Shown here in pieces: positions 13,167 through 15,593 of a stretch of DNA of 15,593 nucleotides; within the stretch, counting starts at the first letter, position 1, and each line of letters starts with the position of its first letter. The position numbers were made by a program, and so were the translations under genes. This DNA is from Planctomycetaceae bacterium (GTDB taxonomy: Bacteria; Planctomycetota; Planctomycetia; Pirellulales; Thermoguttaceae), in the NCBI GenBank assembly GCA_031287585.1, contig JAITST010000060.1, forward strand, positions 1 through 15,593, given 5' to 3'. The notes beneath the pieces were generated by a model. It did not search any database, was not told where the DNA came from, and saw only the letters and a list, made by a program, of their open reading frames with translations.

Positions 13167-14370
13167 ATGACAAATTATGTAAAAACACAAATTTACCAAA
13201 TGTTAAAATGGGGGGGGGGGCGCAGTTTACGGTAAATGTAGCGTTCACCGTTCTCGCTCGGCTTTTACCCTGGTTGAACTTCTTGTTGTTATCGCCATTA
13301 TTGGCGTTCTAATCGCTTTGCTCTTGCCCGCTGTGCAAGCCGCCCGTGAGGCGGCGCGTCGGATGCAGTGTACCAATCAATTGAAACAATGGTCGCTGGC
13401 GTGTCATAACTATCACGATACGCTGCAAACATTTCCTCCGCTTGGGACAAGGCAAGTGAGTTGGATGGTTTTACTTCTCCCCTATATCGAACAGCAATCG
13501 GTCACAGAGATGATTGCGGGCGGCGGTACAGCAGCAAGTATGGACGGGACAACTCCTTACGCCGCAGGTCCCCCAAATGATAATAGCGACATGAATTATC
13601 GTCCGTGGCGGTCAAAGTTGCCGGTACGGATTTGTCCCTCCGACGCGAATTCGGCTGAAATGTCTCAAGACATTCCAGACCGCTTTCCGGGAACAAGCAG
13701 TTACCGCGGCTGTCTCGGCGACTGTGCAACGAACATGAGTCACATGTATGCCTTTGATCAGGAGGGATCAAAGATGCGGGGAGCATTTATCCTGCCGGAT
13801 GGATGGACATTTGGCGCAATTACGGATGGAACAAGCAACACTGTTTTTTTCGGGGAAGTGTTAATCGGTTCATCGAGTGAACCTCGTTCTGCCCGGTCAG
13901 GGATTGCTTATCGTTCAAGCGGCGGTAACCTCGATTCGCCGGATAGATGTCTTGCGGCTTTGTCCTCTGACCGGTCGCAGATTCGCAGCGACAGCAATTT
14001 TAACGGTCTTCATTGGAGCGGGAGGCGATGGTCAAGTCCAGTGTTACCCTATTCCGGTTTTACAACAGCAGGATCACCGAATAGTGTGAGTTGCCTGACT
14101 TTCATTTCGGGGGCTGTTAACGGTAATGACGGCAATGCACCGATTTATCCGTTATCAAGTAATCATACTGGCGGCGGCAACACGGCATTTGGCGATGGTT
14201 CGGTACACTTTATCAACAATACCATTGATGTCGGCAGCACCAATATTTCGGTGTGGCATACTGCCAACCCGGCTGCTGCCGGCGGCGCAACCCAAACTTA
14301 CTCCCAAAGTCCGTATGGTCTTTGGGGCGCATTGGGAACGATCAACTGCGGAGAAGCGAAAGGATTATAA
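13167..14370 (+). pseudogene. DUF1559 prepilin-like protein, out of frame as given because of a G11 tract
   Basis: Planctomycete DUF1559 (SBP_bac_10) pseudopilin. ATG 13167 has a good Shine-Dalgarno and reads MTNYVKTQIYQMLKW into 11 G (13210-13220), then leaves the pilin frame. With 10 G it continues as GGGAVYGKCSVHRSRSA, then FTLVELLVVIAIIGVLIA, LLLPAVQAAREAARRMQC and a full 400-residue protein. Visible features are a type IV prepilin processing site (Ala instead of the usual Gly before FTLVE, Glu at +5), one hydrophobic helix, and the C-terminal HTGGGNTAFGDGSVHFI signature. In the pilin frame no ATG, GTG or TTG occurs between the stop at 13204-13206 and a TTG at 13318, which is inside the pilin helix, so that TTG is not a credible start. 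The rest of the gene is undamaged, unlike a decaying gene. Labelled pseudogene only for the frame; phase variation or a sequence error is as likely. Confidence 0.85.
13210..13220 (+). repeat. G11 homopolymer tract inside the DUF1559 coding start
   Basis: Eleven G in a row at codons 15-18. The length decides the frame: 10 (or 7, 13) G keeps the pilin open, 11 closes it. It is by far the longest G run in the window. Confidence 0.9.
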
Positions 14371-14371
14371 A

Positions 14372-14860
14372 ATGAAACACAAACTATTAACATTCATTGT
14401 CAGTACGATATTGATATTATCAATGTTGTCCGGCTGCAGCCAGTCAGGTATCGGCGTTTCACCGGTTTCAGGAACGATAACGCTCAACGGAGAGAAGGTC
14501 GGCGGGGCGTTTGTTTCCTTTGTTTCCAAAGACGGTTCGACTCGAAACGCATCGGGCGTTACAGACGATGCCGGACACTTTGAACTGCAAACATCGGGAG
14601 CAACACATGCCGGTGCGATGCCGGGGGAGTACATCGTTTTAGTAAGCAAAACGATCAACGTGGATAAGACGGGACGTGAACTCGTTCCTGCCGACACACC
14701 GCCGAGTCCGGTACCGTCTGGTAATTCGACAGCGATGAGCAGTATGCCGCTAGTCAAATCGGTACTTCCCGAAAAGTACAATATGCCGGCAAAGCCGCTT
14801 TTGGAGGCAACCGTTACCAAAAGAAAGAACCAATTTACGTTCGACCTTGACGAAAAATGA
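14372..14860 (+). CDS. Lipoprotein with carboxypeptidase-regulatory-like beta domain
   Basis: 162 aa. Signal peptide with a clear lipobox (SMLSGC, lipidated C22). Residues 30-95 form a transthyretin/carboxypeptidase-regulatory-like beta sandwich: VSGTITLNGEKVGGAFVSFV, then TDDAGHFELQTSG and GAMPGEYIVLVSK. A Pro/Ser-rich stretch and a C-terminal strand (NQFTFDLDEK) follow. Such small lipoproteins stand directly behind DUF1559 genes in many planctomycetes; their role is unknown, perhaps surface adhesion or binding. The ATG at 14372 is one base after the DUF1559 stop, with AAGGA at 14360-14364 inside the upstream gene. Translation is therefore probably coupled, and a frame change at the G tract should also affect this gene. 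A longer frame from 14126 is an overlap artefact. Confidence 0.88.
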   Translation: MKHKLLTFIVSTILILSMLSGCSQSGIGVSPVSGTITLNGEKVGGAFVSFVSKDGSTRNASGVTDDAGHFELQTSGATHAGAMPGEYIVLVSKTINVDKTGRELVPADTPPSPVPSGNSTAMSSMPLVKSVLPEKYNMPAKPLLEATVTKRKNQFTFDLDEK

Positions 14861-14886
14861 ACGGCAGCGATGCAAGAGGTTGTGTA

Positions 14887-14981
14887 TTTTCACAGATAGG
14901 AAATAACTCACAGGTAGGCAAGGATAGGGAAGGGTAGTTTTTTATATTCTATCCTTTCCTACCCTTAACTAACTGTGAAAA
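14887..14981. terminator. Nested inverted repeat after the lipoprotein gene
   Basis: The outer stem ttttcacag (14887-14895) pairs with ctgtgaaaa (14973-14981). The inner stem aaggatagggaagggtag pairs with ctatcctttcctaccctt with about four mismatches around a T-rich loop. It begins 26 bases past the stop. The size suggests a terminator combined with a REP-like or small palindromic element. Confidence 0.55.
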
Positions 14982-15016
14982 TCTCCCTGTAAAAAATAAC
15001 TTTGCAATCGGCGTGA

Positions 15017-15046
15017 TTGACACCGCCGGATAAATGCTGTTACAAT
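15017..15046 (+). promoter_or_regulatory. Sigma70-like promoter of the last gene
   Basis: TTGACA at 15017-15022 and TACAAT at 15041-15046, spacing 18. The 5' UTR is about 65 bases and begins with a 7-bp hairpin. Confidence 0.7.
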
Positions 15047-15051
15047 AGAGA

Positions 15052-15077
15052 TATCGGATTTTTGTAAATGTCCGATA
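15052..15077 (+). promoter_or_regulatory. 5' UTR hairpin tatcgga / tccgata
   Basis: Perfect 7-bp stem at the predicted 5' end of the transcript. It may stabilise the mRNA or be an operator. It sits in the same place relative to the promoter as the 19-bp dyad before the DUF1559 gene. Confidence 0.5.
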
Positions 15078-15118
15078 GGAATTAGTTTTCATCACGTACA
15101 ACCCCTTTGGAGGTCATT

Positions 15119-15593
15119 ATGCAACGCTTAACACTTATTTTGATTTGTCTCGCAACAGTTTCCCCAATTTTTGCTTCCAATTCCGTATTTCAGGAACGGT
15201 TACAGCAGGATTGGATGTTTCAAGACCACGGTCCTGATGTCACGGCGTGCTTTGCCGCACAGTCCGATGTTGTTATCAACAACATCACCGACGATGCCTC
15301 GACCGGCATTGCATCGGGTAAGACCTATACCCATTTGCTTGATTTCGGCAAAGCGGGTATTGCCGGCGGGGCGACCGTCAACGGCGTGAAATTTCAAAAG
15401 GTACAAGCCGCAAAGGGTGTTTGTGCCATCAACGGGACAAAGACCAACTACGGTTGGGACGGCGGTCTTGCCAACACTTGGGGAGACATTGAGGACGACC
15501 CGGCTCTTGCCAAAGCGAGCGGCATTGCCGATTTGCTTCGGGACTGCAATTACGGGCAGAAAACCGATATGAAACTGACCGGTCTCACACCGG
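15119..15593 (+). CDS. Secreted protein of unknown function, N-terminal part
   Basis: 158 complete codons, open to the end of the window. The signal peptide MQRLTLILICLATVSPIFA is followed by S-N-S. The mature part is rich in Gly, Ala, Asp and Thr (DVVINNITDDASTGIASG, then THLLDFGKAGIAGGATVNGV), with NYGWDGGLANTW and a closing MKLTGLTP. That last phrase resembles the start of a conserved strand in planctomycete extracellular PEP-CTERM-like proteins, but the C-terminal sorting signal would lie beyond the window and I do not claim the family. The start is firm: GGAGG at 15109-15113, five bases ahead of ATG, with a promoter upstream. Export across the cytoplasmic membrane is well supported; function is not known. 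Confidence 0.8.
   Translation, partial: MQRLTLILICLATVSPIFASNSVFQERLQQDWMFQDHGPDVTACFAAQSDVVINNITDDASTGIASGKTYTHLLDFGKAGIAGGATVNGVKFQKVQAAKGVCAINGTKTNYGWDGGLANTWGDIEDDPALAKASGIADLLRDCNYGQKTDMKLTGLTP

Noticed and set aside
13318..14370. DUF1559 gene starting at TTG 13318
   Set aside because: That codon lies inside the conserved pilin hydrophobic helix. The prepilin signal and a good ATG with Shine-Dalgarno lie upstream in the frame reached by one base fewer in the G tract.
14126..14860. 244-residue frame overlapping the DUF1559 3' end
   Set aside because: The first 82 residues are read out of frame through DUF1559. The lipoprotein signal and its Shine-Dalgarno place the start at 14372.
1..15593. 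tRNA, rRNA, CRISPR, prophage or integrase genes
   Set aside because: Looked for on both strands by eye; no cloverleaf with a TTC-type arm, no rRNA segment and no phage or integrase motif was seen.

Overview
The window reads as a piece of a planctomycete chromosome (inference). The clues are a DUF1559 prepilin-like protein followed by a carboxypeptidase-regulatory-like lipoprotein, a secreted 3-keto-disaccharide hydrolase (DUF1080) protein, a Tat-exported xylose-isomerase-like TIM-barrel enzyme, and several proteins headed by a GYF_2 domain. The DNA is of moderate GC for that phylum and uses ordinary sigma70-like promoters (TTGACA/TTGATA with TACAAT/TATAAT).

Region 1-2110 is a gene graveyard. 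It holds the 3' end of an unknown gene, then a decayed Z1-domain helicase/endonuclease gene of the MORC/Z1 restriction-modification type. The Z1 gene carries an 88-bp TA-flanked MITE-like insertion, a frameshift at an A9 run, an internal out-of-frame deletion and a second +1 shift. A minus-strand cytochrome c tail and a cluster of three hairpin repeats follow, the last about 93 nt long.

Region 2118-6839 (minus strand) is a probable operon of three proteins that all start with a GYF_2 domain: a short double-zinc-ribbon protein, a longer zinc-ribbon membrane protein, and a 992-residue membrane-anchored ankyrin/coiled-coil protein. I know no described system with this composition.

Region 6840-10386 starts with a 593-base gap holding a clear promoter. 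It drives a Tat-signal sugar-phosphate isomerase/epimerase-like protein with a good terminator. A GNAT acetyltransferase and a secreted DUF1080 protein follow on the minus strand.

Region 10613-11357 is an MNT-HEPN (MntA-HepT type) toxin-antitoxin pair in antitoxin-first order with overlapping genes. A REP-like hairpin separates it from a HtrA/DegP-type serine protease with two PDZ domains (11440-12903).

Region 13072-14981 is the most striking. A consensus promoter and a perfect 19-bp dyad lead into a DUF1559 pseudopilin gene whose fifteenth and later codons run through a G11 tract. With 11 G the gene is out of frame; with 10 G it encodes a complete 400-residue protein. This is either a phase-variable switch or an assembly/sequencing artefact. 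A lipoprotein gene starts one base after its stop. The window ends inside another secreted protein gene with its own promoter.
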